Part shown: positions 12,088-23,533 of the stretch, piece after piece
Layout of the letters: every line of letters begins with the position of its first letter
Position numbering within the stretch: position 1 is the first letter of the stretch
NCBI GenBank assembly: GCA_933228895.1
Contig: OW121855.1
Span: 48,498,698 to 48,562,697 of the forward strand
Reading direction: 5' to 3'
Origin: Platycnemis pennipes
Lineage: Eukaryota; Arthropoda; Insecta; Odonata; Platycnemididae
Length of the DNA stretch: 64,000 nucleotides
The notes under the pieces: generated by a model
Told to the model about the DNA's origin: nothing
Database searches by the model: none
Seen by the model: only the letters and a program-made list of their open reading frames with translations
Made by a program: the position numbers and the translations under genes

Positions 12088-12231
12088 CACACATTTACCT
12101 AAAGGCCGACCATAGTTTCAGCACCTAGTGCCATTTTCAAGGTAAGGTACATAAATAATAACAAGGCAAGACCTTGAAAATGGCACACACCTTAGGTGCC
12201 GAAACCATGTTTTGTTTTTATCAAATGTGTG
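12088..12231. repeat. Inverted-repeat module with hammerhead-like cores
   Basis: Outer arms CACACATTT (12088-12096) and AAATGTGTG (12223-12231) enclose inner arms: 12108-12144, and 12171-12208 beginning ACCTTGAAAATGGCAC. Each inner arm, read outward, has TTGAAAA-T-GGCAC...GTGC(C/T)-GAAAC. This resembles the CUGANGA / stem II / GAAAC layout of hammerhead ribozymes carried by Penelope-like retroelements. The invariant G8 of the core is A in both arms, so catalysis is not expected. This is a relic whose family is inferred. Confidence 0.6.
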
Positions 12232-13280
12232 AAGTTTAGCCAGTGTTTTTCATTCCAAAATTAATTGCATAAAAATCTCTCACAAATTAAAGCCTAAAAC
12301 TTTATCATACAATTTATATATGTTGCATTTAATACTTCAATCATTAACTTTTTAATTTTAGCAATCATTTTCCTCCAAGAGAATAGGCATCTACCTCTTC
12401 ATCTACCGCATAGTAATTCGTAAAACCACTTTGATACCACACTCTATTTCGCAAGCAACATTTTGTAAGTTACATTTCGTAAGTTTCGAGTTGCTATTTC
12501 CAACTCAAACGCGATTTCCTTTCCAAGAAGTTCATCCGAAATTTCCTCAGCACTTTCCCTTTCTCTGGCGTAAATCCATCGTATCATTTATTACAACCGG
12601 TACCTTCGCTGCAGTGCCGAGGAGGCTTGACCGGGTATTACACCTCATCCCATAATTTGACCTTCCAGGAACCGCTCGGGAGAGAGGGAGGGAGGAGAGA
12701 GAGGGTGAGAGAGAGAGAAGCAAGCAGGATGGGCAGTACTATGAGGATCCCACACGATCAGCAAAGGTATCCAGACGGGAATCGCCCGATTGCCCACCTC
12801 TCCCTCCGCCCAAGCCCGGATCGTCTAACGTCCTTCTCGGAACACGATGGTGCCGCCAAATATTTCCCGTCTCTAAAGGTCACGGAATGACAGCCATTGT
12901 GGAGACGTTTGGGCGGATGAGATACAAGCGAATTAGACGGTCCGCCGAAGAGATTCGGTGATTTGACCATTGGGCATACACCCAACTTTTGGGACCAAGA
13001 GTGTTGACGGAGGAAGGTAAAAGGTATTCTGAGATGAAATGACTTAAAAAGGCCTTCACGCAATTTTTACGTCCGATAAAAATTATTACAACTAAAAAAT
13101 ACGCACTCTGCAGGAAATAATTATATATAAGGAAGACATGGGTATAGTTTTACCTTGGTACAAAAAAATAGTGAAAAATGTCGTTTTGAAGTGTTAATAC
13201 TTTTGAAAAGGCTTTTTTTTCAGGAGGGAATTTTTTGCGCCAAGTACGGAAAGGACATCATCCAGAAAGACAGCCATGAA
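12232..13280. other. No gene recognised; GA-rich tract inside
   Basis: A purine-rich simple tract (GAGAGAGGGAGGGAGG and GAGAGAGAGAAG) occupies about 12679-12722. Open frames on both strands around 12627-13063 have no recognised family. Confidence 0.45.
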
Positions 13281-13296
13281 TATCAGAAATATTCGT

Positions 13297-13841
13297 CATC
13301 ATCATCATGGATCAACAATCCTAGGAATGGTTTGACGCAGCCCTCCATTCCATTCTTCTTTCGGCCAACCTCTTCATATTGAAGTTGCTCCTCTCTTTTA
13401 CAACGTTCAAAACCTGTTCTATATATCTCACACGAGGCCTGCCTTTTCCAAACTTCCCGTTCACTTTTACCTCGACGATTGTCTTCATCAGGCCATCGTG
13501 TCTTATGATATATCTGATTCATATATTTTGTTCCATCTTCTTTTTAGAGTTTTCAGTAGACTTGTCTTTTCTCCCACTCTTCTAAGGACGACTTCGTTTG
13601 TCACTCGGTCGGTCCATTCATCATTCTTCTGTAACACCACATTTCAAATGCTTCCTTCCTTTTCTTCTCCGCTGCTGTCATCGTCCATGCCTCACTGCCG
13701 TAAAGAAACACCAGATGTATGTTCTTAATAATTGTTTCCTTACTTCTACGCTTGCATTTCCATCTGTAAGTAGATTCTTCTTTTGATAGAATTCCCTCTT
13801 TGCCTGGGCTATTCTACAGACTATTTCTTTCTTGCTTCGTC
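13297..13841 (-). mobile_element. RTE-like LINE, 5'-truncated, copy A
   Basis: The target-site duplication TATCAGAAATATTCGT occurs at 13281-13296 and 13842-13857. The element's 3' tail is the CATCATCATCAT run next to the left duplication. Next to it is the family's 3' end AATCCTAGGAATGGTTTGAC. The body corresponds to the C-terminal part of an RTE/BovB-type RT: EAFEMWCY-like, LRRVG-like and GRPR-like blocks, all frame-broken. Four bases (TATC) at the truncation point fit both element and target, which is microhomology at the 5' junction. Confidence 0.88.
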
Positions 13842-13857
13842 TATCAGAAATATTCGT

Positions 13858-14871
13858 ATTTTAAATGTCCAATTTCTCAGTATGAACTATTGAATTTAAG
13901 AATAGCTTAACGACCATGACAACCATTTTTCGCCATTTGGAGTGGAACTGTGGTACATATTTTGCGAGCACAAAATATAAGGTTTCGCTGTAAGAGATCG
14001 AATTGACAGGTAAAATGTCACAAACTTTTTACGATCAAAAGCTGTCTCTTGTAATTCTAATACTAAAACTATGCATCCCGAAGATGGCATCTCCCTAAAA
14101 TTCCTGGAGAATAATTTTAATGCATCAAATCTGCCGGTAAATCAATTAATTTGGTCGCAAAAATAAAGAAGTAATCTATTGGTTAGAATTATAAATGCAA
14201 CATGACTTTAAGAAGGATGAAGAGGACATTTAAAGCATGAAAAATCTCTAAATAAGAAGCACATCTATTTTTCGTAAAATAAAAAGTCAAAATGAAATTC
14301 AACCCACACTAAAACACCTCACTATTCCGGGTAGTTTGATCTTGAGTGATGTACCTCCCCATAACTCCATCAAAAAGAGGAATAAAGAACTATCTCCCTA
14401 CTTTATTTTCAAAATTCATCAACATAATATCTAATAGTTGGCTTCGTGTCTATTTTCGCAACCCTAGAGTCAAATAAAATCAGATCGCTTGAAACGTAAT
14501 TCGTCGAAGCTCGTGAAATCACAGATAGAGCTTTGCCCATTAATTTTCAAGGTCAATTCTCTATAGTGCTCCTTACATTCAACAAATTAACAAATGCGTC
14601 CATATGTTTTAACTAGCACATTACCAATTGATTTCTGCCTAGTAGGTATCCACTATAACCTGATCCACCAAAATTCTCCATGCACATTAGCACTAAAGTG
14701 ATGTGGATTCATTTTACGTTACTTAAAGGTAAACATGATCGAGTGGAACAAAGGATATCGCAACTGATTAAAATGAAACATCATAATTTTTTCGGTGAAT
14801 TAGTTTCAAGTAGATTTATTCAGTAAGTTTCAAGCTGTTTTCAAATTAGTTTTTTTTAGAAAACCCCGCTG
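13858..14871. other. No recognisable feature
   Basis: AT-rich DNA with no convincing open frame, repeat end or splice-bounded exon. Confidence 0.5.
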
Positions 14872-14960
14872 GCCGGAGTAGCCAGGTCGGTAACCCGATG
14901 GTTTAATAACTCATAGGTTGCGTGTTTGATTTCCGTCAAGGGCAAGGATGTTGTGTTCGT
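14872..14960 (+). mobile_element. tRNA-like SINE head, decayed
   Basis: GGAGTAGCCAGGTCGGTAA resembles a box A region. GTGTTTGATTTCC, about 40 bp further on, resembles box B. No body or tail is clearly matched to the other SINEs in the window. Confidence 0.4.
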
Positions 14961-15355
14961 TCCATGTGTTATGAATTCGTTTCATATTAATTAATTAATA
15001 TGGCGTAGTTGCTTTTGTTTGTTTGTTTATTGATATCTGGGTGATAGTTTTTAGAAGATATAAAAAGTTCATGGCATAAAAAGCATTGAGGCATCATTTA
15101 AACTTAACACCAGCATAAATATCTCAGGTTACACGGTGCGAAGTAACCTTACTGTTGGAGAATCAAAAATGCACGACTACTGCTACCTGATGGTAGCCTA
15201 ACTGTCGTCGAATAATCATCAAAGACGTAAATTACTTTCAATTAATGAATTTGCACCAAATTATCTATAGAGTGCCCTCTTTTTTCACTATTTACATTAC
15301 CGTGAGACGAACAACTTAATTACTGATGGAAATGAAAAACTTAGCGAAATTCATT

Positions 15356-15441
15356 GATATAATTTAATCACGGCCCAGGTTTCAACAATTGATGTATCTT
15401 CAAGTGAATTTTTGAAACCCAGGTCGAGATTAAATTATATC
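15356..15441. repeat. 30-bp imperfect inverted repeat with hammerhead-like core
   Basis: Arms 15356-15385 and 15412-15441 pair with few mismatches (GATATAATTTAATC against GATTAAATTATATC at the ends). The minus strand reads CTTGAAGA-T-ACATCAATTGTT-GAAACC (15404 down to 15378). That is close to the UGANGA...GAAAC layout of the modules at 12.1 and 51.8 kb, though stem II is weak. Interpreted as another Penelope-like terminal relic with low certainty. Confidence 0.5.
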
Positions 15442-18232
15442 AGAGAAATTCGAAAAGTTTGTTTATTTCAATCATGGAAAAATTTCACAAAATTACCCCT
15501 GAAACCATTCCATTTGAACTAAATGACTATTTAACGAACGTTGTACGCTAATGGTGAGCCTGTTGGCCGTGTTTAGCATCTCAACTACCGCCTTGCTTAC
15601 GTCATGAAATCTCTAATACGAGTCTAATTGGTTTACAGATTCTACCTGCAAATGTGGTGTTACTCCTCAGCGTCACCCTGAGAAGCACCTGTATACTGCT
15701 TTGAAGCATATCGAGGTGAATTTGTAACCATTTGGAACTCATGACAGAGATTTTATGACGCAAGCAGTAGAAAAAAAACTGTAGTTGAAATTCTGAATAT
15801 AGCCATGTCATGAAAATAAATGAGTTTGATTGATGTAATTTGGTTTGAGCGACTGTACGGCTTAAAGAGGAATGCAAAAATTCGATGATTCTAAAACACT
15901 AAAACCAGAAGATAAAATATATCCCCTTCAGCAATGAAAGTGGAAATACAAAAAAATATCTGAAAATTTAATGAAATTCTCTCCCCAGCAAGAATATAAT
16001 AAGCGGCGCAAAGAGCTGAGCTGAGTTGGAGCTCACTGGAGGGGAGCATCTTCGTGCCGTGGGAAGGGAAAAATATTAGCGACATTTCATTGTGCCTTGA
16101 AAATTCCTAGAGGCCTGACCTTTTGACCAACTGGCGTTATTTTTAGATAGTGAGGAGAAGGTCTTTGGTCGAAAGGATAAGCCATGCTGGAATGGTAGAA
16201 GGATACGTAAGATGGAGAAGGTAAGAGCCTTTGAAGGTCGTGGTCAGTGGGTGGGAGTTGATTTATACATAGAGCTGAACCTCAATCGATTTTCGTTCGA
16301 TTTACCTCATTTGTCACGAGAATAAAGTTTACATAAATTATTGCCAGCGGTGGACAATACCCAATAAAACATATTATTAAGCTAATGCGATAAAAAAATT
16401 AACGTTGATCCCCTCGTATTTTTCGCCTCTTGCCTACTCCAACGACAGGCCGTTCATCACTTCACTACTGGTTTTCTACTCAACGCAAAAAGGTTGCATC
16501 TGCATTTGATTCACCTATGCCCTCATGAGCTTGATAAAATGGCTTTATCACAGCTCAGCTACCTAACATAACGTACGATGAGCTGAGGTGAGCTCATGAA
16601 TATTGCTTTTACATAAGTGTTTGCTATTGAGCAATAAGAATGTCGATTTTTCCTCCGTACTCACGAATGCACAAATCGTAATACCTTGTAATCAAATTTA
16701 TTCTCTCCAACGCATTGCTTTCTTTTGTTAAATCGTTCCATCATGAGTTATTTCCTTGAGTAAATCGGCATAAAATATGCAATAAATAAATCTAAAAGGT
16801 TGATATTTTCGAAATCATATGATACTAATTTGTGTTCTAAAAAGGGTAGAAAGTGATTCCGAAAAGATTGGTGTTTATATAGGAGGCCAGAGATCTAAAT
16901 CCTCATATTTAAAAGAATTTTCACGAATGTGAAAGATTTATTTTACATGCGAAAGCTTGTAATCAATATAGTTGCAGTACAAAAAAGATTTGTATCTTTA
17001 AAGAGTGGCTGATGGAAAATTATGATTTTAATTCTTTCGAGTTCGATGTCTACTCAAGCAGCATAATCCACAATATCTATATAGCCATCCATAGTTTCTA
17101 TTAATCCATTAGTCCTATTTTGAAGCCATATAGCCAAAATATATCAAAGCATTAACATTTACCACTTCCTTGATAGGAAATAGATAACAATAGCTTCTGT
17201 ATGAGAGTAAAATCCATTATAACAGTTTTAGAGAGTCTATTCTGGGTCTACGTTCTCAAATACGGCGGTACTACGTAATTTTTTTTGCTGTGGTATAGTT
17301 GGTATTCTCTATGATCATGATGATTTTAGGTTAAAAATTCTCAGAGCATTATTAAGTACGACAACAACGGGCGTAAATTTAACGAAAGGCTTTGTTTATG
17401 GAAACATAAAAATAATAAACTTCGCATTAATCATGAACATTGCCAAACTATCTCCTTCGTGGTTTTCAAAATAAGTTCTCAGGTTACGTAATAACTTGTG
17501 GTAACTAGAGGATAGAAGAGTAGAGTACGTCTTTTTTCCGGCTGAAATATCGCAAGGCGGGGAAGGTACATACTTCTACAGATGGTTGACATCCGATATA
17601 TACTGTCAACCAAGGTCAGTTTTAAAAGCATAAAATGCTTTGGCCTAATATATTACGGTATGGCAGCATACCTTGACTGAAAATAGGGAGACTACGGGAT
17701 AAACGTGATTTTAGGTACTTCATGGTAAATATTCTGACCCCACTTTTTGAGGTTCAACGATAGGACCAATCGCTTGAATATTTATAATAATACTTTTGTA
17801 TCCTATATTATTGGCCAAATGTTAAATGAATAAACGAATAAAAGGGTTACATTTCTATTAGCTATCGTTTATATTAATGCACGACAAGAAGTTTTATTGC
17901 GATAATGTGAGAGACTTCTATGAGTGAATCAGCTTCAAGAAAATGCCTCCATCCCGATTTCGTCCCTAAAACGCTCCTCATTTTAATGTCACAGCTTCAG
18001 AAAAACGAAGGTGTATATCGCATAAGAAGGTTTCTGTACCTACTTCATAATAAATAAGAAAATAATTAATGGAATTCCTTACCCTGCCAATGTGTCAATC
18101 AACGTGTTTATATCATTGTTAGCCATTTAAAAAGATTTTTCCACGCCCATGCTTCAACTGTGAAACGATGTCATTCCTTCCCACTTGGTGTGGAAAGAAA
18201 ACGACAGGGACAGCAGAAGCTGGTAACAGTAG
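15442..18232. other. No recognisable gene
   Basis: Long AT-rich interval. Minus-strand frames at 15602-15877 and 15891-16085 are hydrophobic in places, but lack good paired splice sites and family motifs. Confidence 0.45.
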
Positions 18233-18597
18233 CAATTATTCGGGGTACCGACAGTATAGGTCATTTTCGCAATTTAGCAAAGGTGGGTATCTTGAATTAT
18301 ATATATTAATTTGGGTAGAGGCAGGAATTTTTCAGGAAACGGAGGAATAGTAAAGAAAAACCCAGCGTCAGCATAGCCTACTCTTAACTAAAGGCGCCAA
18401 AGGGACCACAGCTTAACGTCCCATAAGACGGACCGAGTACTGCAATCTAAGTGCTCTCCCCATAGCACTGAAGTAGGGACCGGCGTACCTATGAAAAATA
18501 CCTGCCACTGCCGGAATTTAAATCTGAGCCCTCGGAATGGGAAGCCAATAGTCTTGAGAAATAATTATCATATTTCCTGCCCTTTTTATAGCAAAAG
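18233..18597 (-). mobile_element. SINE family A copy
   Basis: Read on the minus strand: a tRNA-like head, then the family body (a GTACTCGGTCCGTC-like segment, TGGGACGTTAAG and GGTCCCTTTGGCGCC), then TGACGCTGGGTTTTTC. The 3' end runs GCGAAAATGACC...CGGTACCCCGAATAAT. The same order occurs in the complete copy at 62104-62422. It is inserted immediately beside the RTE copy at 18615. Confidence 0.75.
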
Positions 18598-18614
18598 ATG
18601 GGGACATTTATCTT

Positions 18615-19377
18615 CTTCATCATCATCATCATTGGTCAACAAATCTAGGATTGGTTTGACGCAGCTTTCCACTCGATTCTTCTATCGGCCAACCTTTCTT
18701 TTCATTGTGACGTAATTCTTCTCTTTTACATCCTTCACAACCTATTCCATGTATCTCATACGAGGCCTGCCTTTTCCAATCTTCCCGTTCACTTTTCCCT
18801 GGACGATAGTCTTCATCAGGCCATCGTGTCTCAAGATATGGCCGATTAAGTTTTCCCTTCTTCTTTATAGAGTTGTCAGCAGACTTCTCTATTCTCCTAC
18901 TCTTCTTAGCACTTCCTCGTTACTTACTCGGTCGATCCATTTAATCTTCAGCATTCTTCTGTAGCACCACATTTCAAATGCTTCTACCCTTTTCTTCTCC
19001 GCTGCTGTCATCGTCCATGATTCACTGCCGTAAATAAACATGCTCCAGATGTATGATGTCTGTTTCCTTACTTCTATGCTTGTATTTCCTGCTGTAAGTA
19101 GATTCTTCTTTTGATAGAATGCCCTCTTTGCCTGGGCTATTCTACTCACTATTTCTTTCTTGCTTCGTCTATCGTTGGTTACTCGGCTTCCCAGATAACA
19201 GAACTCTTTAACCTCTTCAAGTTTTTGTTTTCCTAGTTTGACAGTGGTTTTCGCCTCTTGTTTCTTGCTGCACACCAATATCTTAATCTTCTTCTTATTT
19301 ATCTTCAGCTGATATCTGGCCATAGTCCTTCCCATGGTTGTTAGCATCTTATTCAGCTCCTTCTCTGTCTCTGCTAT
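18615..19377 (-). mobile_element. RTE-like LINE, 5'-truncated, copy B
   Basis: The target-site duplication GACATTTATCTT lies at 18603-18614 and 19378-19389. The tail is CTTCATCATCATCATCATTG. An open piece of 152 codons (18889-19347) contains the RT thumb and C-terminal features FCYLGS, YGSESWTMT, FEMWCYRRM and IDRVSNEEVLRRVG, typical of RTE/BovB-type proteins. The catalytic FADD segment lies upstream of the truncation and is absent. The family matches the copies at 13297, 19542, 32535, 32910, 37612, 46379 and 48225. Confidence 0.92.
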
Positions 19378-19541
19378 GACATTTATCTTAGTTTCAATAT
19401 AACTAAATTATATGCTAATTAAAAGGGGCATTAAGCAAGGATAAAACTTAATGTTTAATGTAGGTAAAGTAAAGATTAATATTTAAATAATTGTGCTTGA
19501 TATCAACCGCACAAACCCAATCCCCCAACATAATATCTCAT

Positions 19542-20559
19542 CACCACCATCGGTCAACAATCCTAGGATTGGTTTGAGAGAAAGGCATTATTTCTCTGAA
19601 TATTCTTAATCATAATCATCGGTCAACAACCCTAGGATTGGTTTGACGCAGCCCTCCACTCGATTCTTCTATCGGCCGACCTCTTCATATTGACGTAGCT
19701 CCTCTCTTCTACATCCTTCACAACTTGCTCCATATACCTCATACGAGGCCTGCCTTTTCCATTCTTCCCGTTCACTTTTCCCTCGGCGATTGTCTTCATC
19801 AGGCCATCGTGTCTTAAGATGTGGCCTAATAAGTTGTCCCGTCTTCTTTTTAAGGTTTACGGTAGACAAATCTGCGAACCCACTCTTCTTAAGACTTCTT
19901 CGTTGGTCACTCGATCGATCCATTTTATCTTCATCATTTTTCGGTAGCACCACATTTCAAATGCTTCCAGCCTGAACTTCTCTGCTGCTGTTATTGTCCA
20001 TGCTTCGCTGCCATATAGTAGAATGCTCCAGATGTATGTTCTAATGAAATGTTTCCTCACTTCCAAGCTTGTATTTGTAGCTGCAAGCAGAATCTTCTTC
20101 TGGTAAAATGCCCTTTTCGCTTGGGAAATTCTACTGGCAACTGTTTTACCGTTTAACATTGGACCTGGCTTCCTTTTTCCTACTGCATACCAATACCTTA
20201 GTTTTCTTTTAATTGATCTTCAGATCATATCTAGTCATTGTTCTTTCCATATTTCCTAGTGGCTTCATTAAATCTCCATCTGTTCCTGCCATGACTGCTA
20301 TGTCATCGGCGAATCGTAGCATGCTGATTTTCTCCTCGTGGATATTCACTCCCGGAGACTTTTCTGTGACTTCTTGGATGGCTTTCTCGATGTAGACATT
20401 GAATAATACGGGAGACAGAGCACAGCCTTTCTTTGTTCTTGCTTTTATACTGCTGGGTCCTGATTTGATTATGGCCACTTGGTTTTTACACAATATGTGG
20501 ATAATTCTCCGGTGAATGTGTGAATTAGCACCTTTATCATCATGATCTTTAGCATCATG
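19542..20559 (-). mobile_element. RTE-like LINE, 5'-truncated, copy C (longest in window)
   Basis: The target-site duplication ATAATATCTCAT lies at 19530-19541 and 20560-20571. This copy reaches furthest upstream and includes the RT palm. Its 3' end is doubled: GGTCAACAATCCTAGGATTG at about 19552 is followed by unrelated sequence, and then the same 3' end again at about 19622. The frame is broken near 20160-20215 and 19860. It has been disabled by frameshifts and lacks the endonuclease half. Confidence 0.92.
20209..20559 (-). pseudogene. RTE reverse transcriptase palm fragment
   Basis: This is an open 117-codon stretch within LINE copy C (the frame runs a few codons into the flank). It contains motif B (KKGCALSPVLFNVYIEKAI) and the catalytic motif C (MLRFADDIAVMAGT) with both Asp residues. 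The enzyme would copy element RNA into DNA at the insertion site. The N-terminal endonuclease and fingers are missing, and the downstream thumb is in another frame, so the product is inactive. Confidence 0.88.
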
Positions 20560-20571
20560 ATAATATCTCAT

Positions 20572-21337
20572 GTAATTACGTTAATACATATTTTTAAACC
20601 AACAACATGCAACAGAGATGACACAAGCCAAAGGAATTTTAGCAAAAAATTTCACGAAGTATTTTCACCAAAAGGAATCTAATCTACGTTTAAACTTAGA
20701 GCAAGGTGCAGGGAAATTTGATCAAATGAAAGCGATGCAAGTAAAAGTCTTCGTGGATTATGCGATGAAGCAGATATATATGAAATAATAAGAGGAATGC
20801 CTTCTACAAATCGTATAAAAAGACTAATAAGAAAATAAAGCAAATTATTGCTGTAGGTAGTACTAAGAGGCAACTTTTAAGCTGCCTCCTAAGGTGTATA
20901 AAGGTTAACACAGAAAATTGATGCGAGTCATGGGAAGATTAAAATAAAGTGGTGTCAGATTTGGGGAGTATGGTGAAAACTACGGGCTTCAACTTCCGTT
21001 GACAAAATTTGCATTGGTACTATGGCCTATAAATGTGATAAGATAATCAATATAAAGCCAAATTGTTAATACTTCAGCATTACTGAATCACGGCTTTGGA
21101 GTGCCTGAATATGAAGTACTTTCAATTTTTGATGGATTTTGTCACCGTACTGCAACCTAAATAGGCTTAGGATCCAATGTTCATACTTTATACTTTAAAT
21201 TTATGTTTGGTCTATTCCAAGCATCAGAAAATGATAGCATAGTGAAAGTGAATATGTCCATAGACTTAAAAAATGGATTTAAAATTTTTAGGACCTGAAT
21301 TCTAATTTGACTGATTAAAAAACGTTCTGGTGCTTAC
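20572..21337. other. No recognisable feature; presumed intron if the next exon is real
   Basis: No transposon end is seen. If the minus-strand exon at 21338-21506 is genuine, this is the start of its downstream intron. No C-terminal exon with a TYxxxxxQF-like motif was found by reading this stretch. Confidence 0.4.
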
Positions 21338-21506
21338 CTGGCCAGTTTATGATTGAATTCTTCACAAGTCTCCTCCAGGCTCGTCATCTCAACGTACATT
21401 TTGATGAAATAATAGTTGATCACCTTCATTACTCTGAAGATGATACTGAAGTCGTTCATCGAAACATCGTCCGAGATGGAGAGTCTAATCTGGATGAAGA
21501 CCATTT
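21338..21506 (-). CDS. Candidate host exon, gustatory-receptor-like (uncertain)
   Basis: On the minus strand an acceptor (CTTCAG, AG at 21508-21507) precedes an open frame. It ends at a strong donor, CCAG|GTAAGC, with the intron GT at 21337. The exon is 169 nt: two bases, ATG at 21504, then 55 codons and two bases. The peptide has a hydrophobic stretch (FRVMKVINYYFIKMYVEM) followed by TSLEETCEEFNHKLA. A membrane helix followed by a loop ending (F/L)N..L is reminiscent of the fourth helix and second intracellular loop of insect gustatory receptors, but no diagnostic motif is present. No partner exons were found. The opposite strand also carries a hammerhead-like string here (CTGAAGAT...ATCGAAAC), so a repeat origin is possible. 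Confidence 0.4.
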
Positions 21507-22758
21507 CTGAAGATAACTGGCAGATTGAAAACTTTCAGTGTAAAATCTATCCCAGACTGAGTCCCATTGGGAAAGTATTTTAAGTATATATAGTCCGTCA
21601 TCTTGTCAGTAATTATAATCCGTGAACCTCTGGGCATCTATTTTTACAAAAAAAACAAATATTGACGCCAAATTCCCCTACACTTGCCTCAACTGGCTCT
21701 AACATACTACTCACAATTATTTTGTGCCACTGTAGCGTCTTGTAAATAGCCTTATACTAAATACTGCTCTGGAAGTCGCTCATTCCTCGCTGGAGCAAAT
21801 GATAGGATTCAATACTCCAGTTACCCTAGCGTCCTATGAATTTGATCCAATTCATTCAGTTACTATTTATAACAGAGAAATAGCTACATGAGCAAACAAG
21901 TTAAGGCAATGTTACAGGGTAATGTGCTAATGACTTCGGCAAAGACCGTGGGGGCATGAATCAACAAGTAAAGACCACTCATTAATGTACCCGAGTCATA
22001 CATACAATTATAATGGAACAATTAACCACTTATTGCGTGCAATTCCCTTAAATATTGATGGTATTTCTCGTAGACCTTCTCACAAAAACCTTTAAACCTT
22101 CCGTTTCTTTTCTTCCTCAGAAACGATTACTTGATAAATCAGAGGTAATCGACAGTCTCCTGCTCTCAAAGTCAATCCTTATACAGACCAGGAGAAACTA
22201 GTAAACCCTTCAACTTCTTTCACCTTCGCTAGCTTGTCTTACAAAGTTGGCGTGATGCGATCCGGCCAAGATAAAATACAATTAATCTCTTCAGCCTTTT
22301 ACTCGAAAGTAATGGAACTGATTCGTCAAGAGAAGGAGAAAACAGGTCGTCGCCATTCCTATAACATCGTCTTGCTCAACGGAAACGTCAATCGCCCCGA
22401 GACCACCCAAATCTCTGTCCAAATAAGTTTCGCCCGAGGTTTTCAATCAAGAAAAGGGGAAATACCATCCATTGTCAATCCTTTTTTGGCATGTAATGCA
22501 TCTTTTTTCCTGCCTGACGACCTTAGGTCTTCGTATAGTGTCGTATATAAGTTCCACACCATTCTCACACATCTTGAAAATATCAACCCTTCATATATAA
22601 AATATTTATTGTATATTTTTCCTTTTCGTTAAACTCGGAATTTTTAAGAGCTAAACCTTTTTCTCTGTTCTTCGAGTCTCCATTAAAAGGAAATATAGGT
22701 CAATCTGTTTTTTTCAACAACCAAGATGAAAAACTAATAATATGATGGTGGTGATACT
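21507..22758. other. No recognised gene
   Basis: A plus-strand frame of 132 codons (22234-22632) exists. It has no recognised family and no supporting splice or promoter signal, so it was not called. Confidence 0.4.
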
Positions 22759-23044
22759 CAGTAGCATACGCATGATTTCCTTCTGGGGGGTTTCATTAAT
22801 ATTTATGTGCATTAGCATCAAATAATATTTAGATTATTATTCACTAATACAACAATAAAATTAACAGTCTCTTCTCGTGAAGACAATTCAACTATGTTTT
22901 CAGCCCAATAAGCAGAATACAATGCAATATAAACAAAATAAAATACAATAGGCAAAACGCTAGTGCAAATTATACAAAATATGGTAAAGTACGGGAATGT
23001 TTGTGGGGGTTTAAACCCTAAACACCCCCGTCCGTACGCCACTA
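22759..23044. mobile_element. Small non-autonomous hAT-like MITE
   Basis: The left end CAGTAGCATACG and right end CGTACGCCACTA are imperfect terminal inverted repeats. They are flanked by GTGATACT (22751-22758) and GTGATACC (23045-23052), an 8-bp duplication with one change. Sub-terminal G/C runs (CTGGGGGGTTTC and GGGTTTAAACC) recall the large hAT copies, but the family is different. There is no transposase, so it would depend on an enzyme elsewhere. Confidence 0.65.
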
Positions 23045-23237
23045 GTGATACCATAAATAATACCAACAGTCAGTTCAAGGTTTGCGAACTAGTCGCGAAA
23101 ACTCTTATAAGTTTAACCCGCTGACATGCACCATAGCAACATTTTCACAGGGAAAAAATCATCCCCCATGCCCAAGATTTAAACCCGAATCCCCCTAATT
23201 CTCAGATTATCATAGAAATCCACAAGAAATAATGACG

Positions 23238-23305
23238 CCTAGGCAGCTTAACTGGCTAAAGCCGTATATCATGAGGATCCGAGTTCGAATTAGTTTGAGG
23301 ACAAG
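23238..23305 (+). mobile_element. tRNA-like SINE head relic
   Basis: CTTAACTGGCTAAAGC resembles box A and CCGAGTTCGAATTAG resembles box B, about 35 bp apart. The body is not matched. A functional tRNA is not supported because the arms do not fold cleanly. Confidence 0.4.
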
Positions 23306-23533
23306 AAGCCTGACAATATCGACACCAAAAACGAGCTTTTAAATTTGACGGAACATATTTATTTATGATTGTCACCTCTTGATTATGAAAAAGACAAAAT
23401 TCTACCATATACGGAGATGAATTCCACCGATTCGATTTTTGCGAATGAAAGACTGAAACCATGAATGAGAAAAAGTTAGAAAATAAAATTCTCAATAAGT
23501 TTACTTTGAGATATTTATAGCGACGAGCATTAA

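Noticed and set aside
15602..16085. Hydrophobic minus-strand frames considered as receptor exons
   Set aside because: No paired splice sites and no family motif; hydrophobicity follows from T-rich codons.
22234..22632. 132-codon plus-strand frame
   Set aside because: No recognised motif, no splice or promoter support; the length is attainable by chance over 64 kb.
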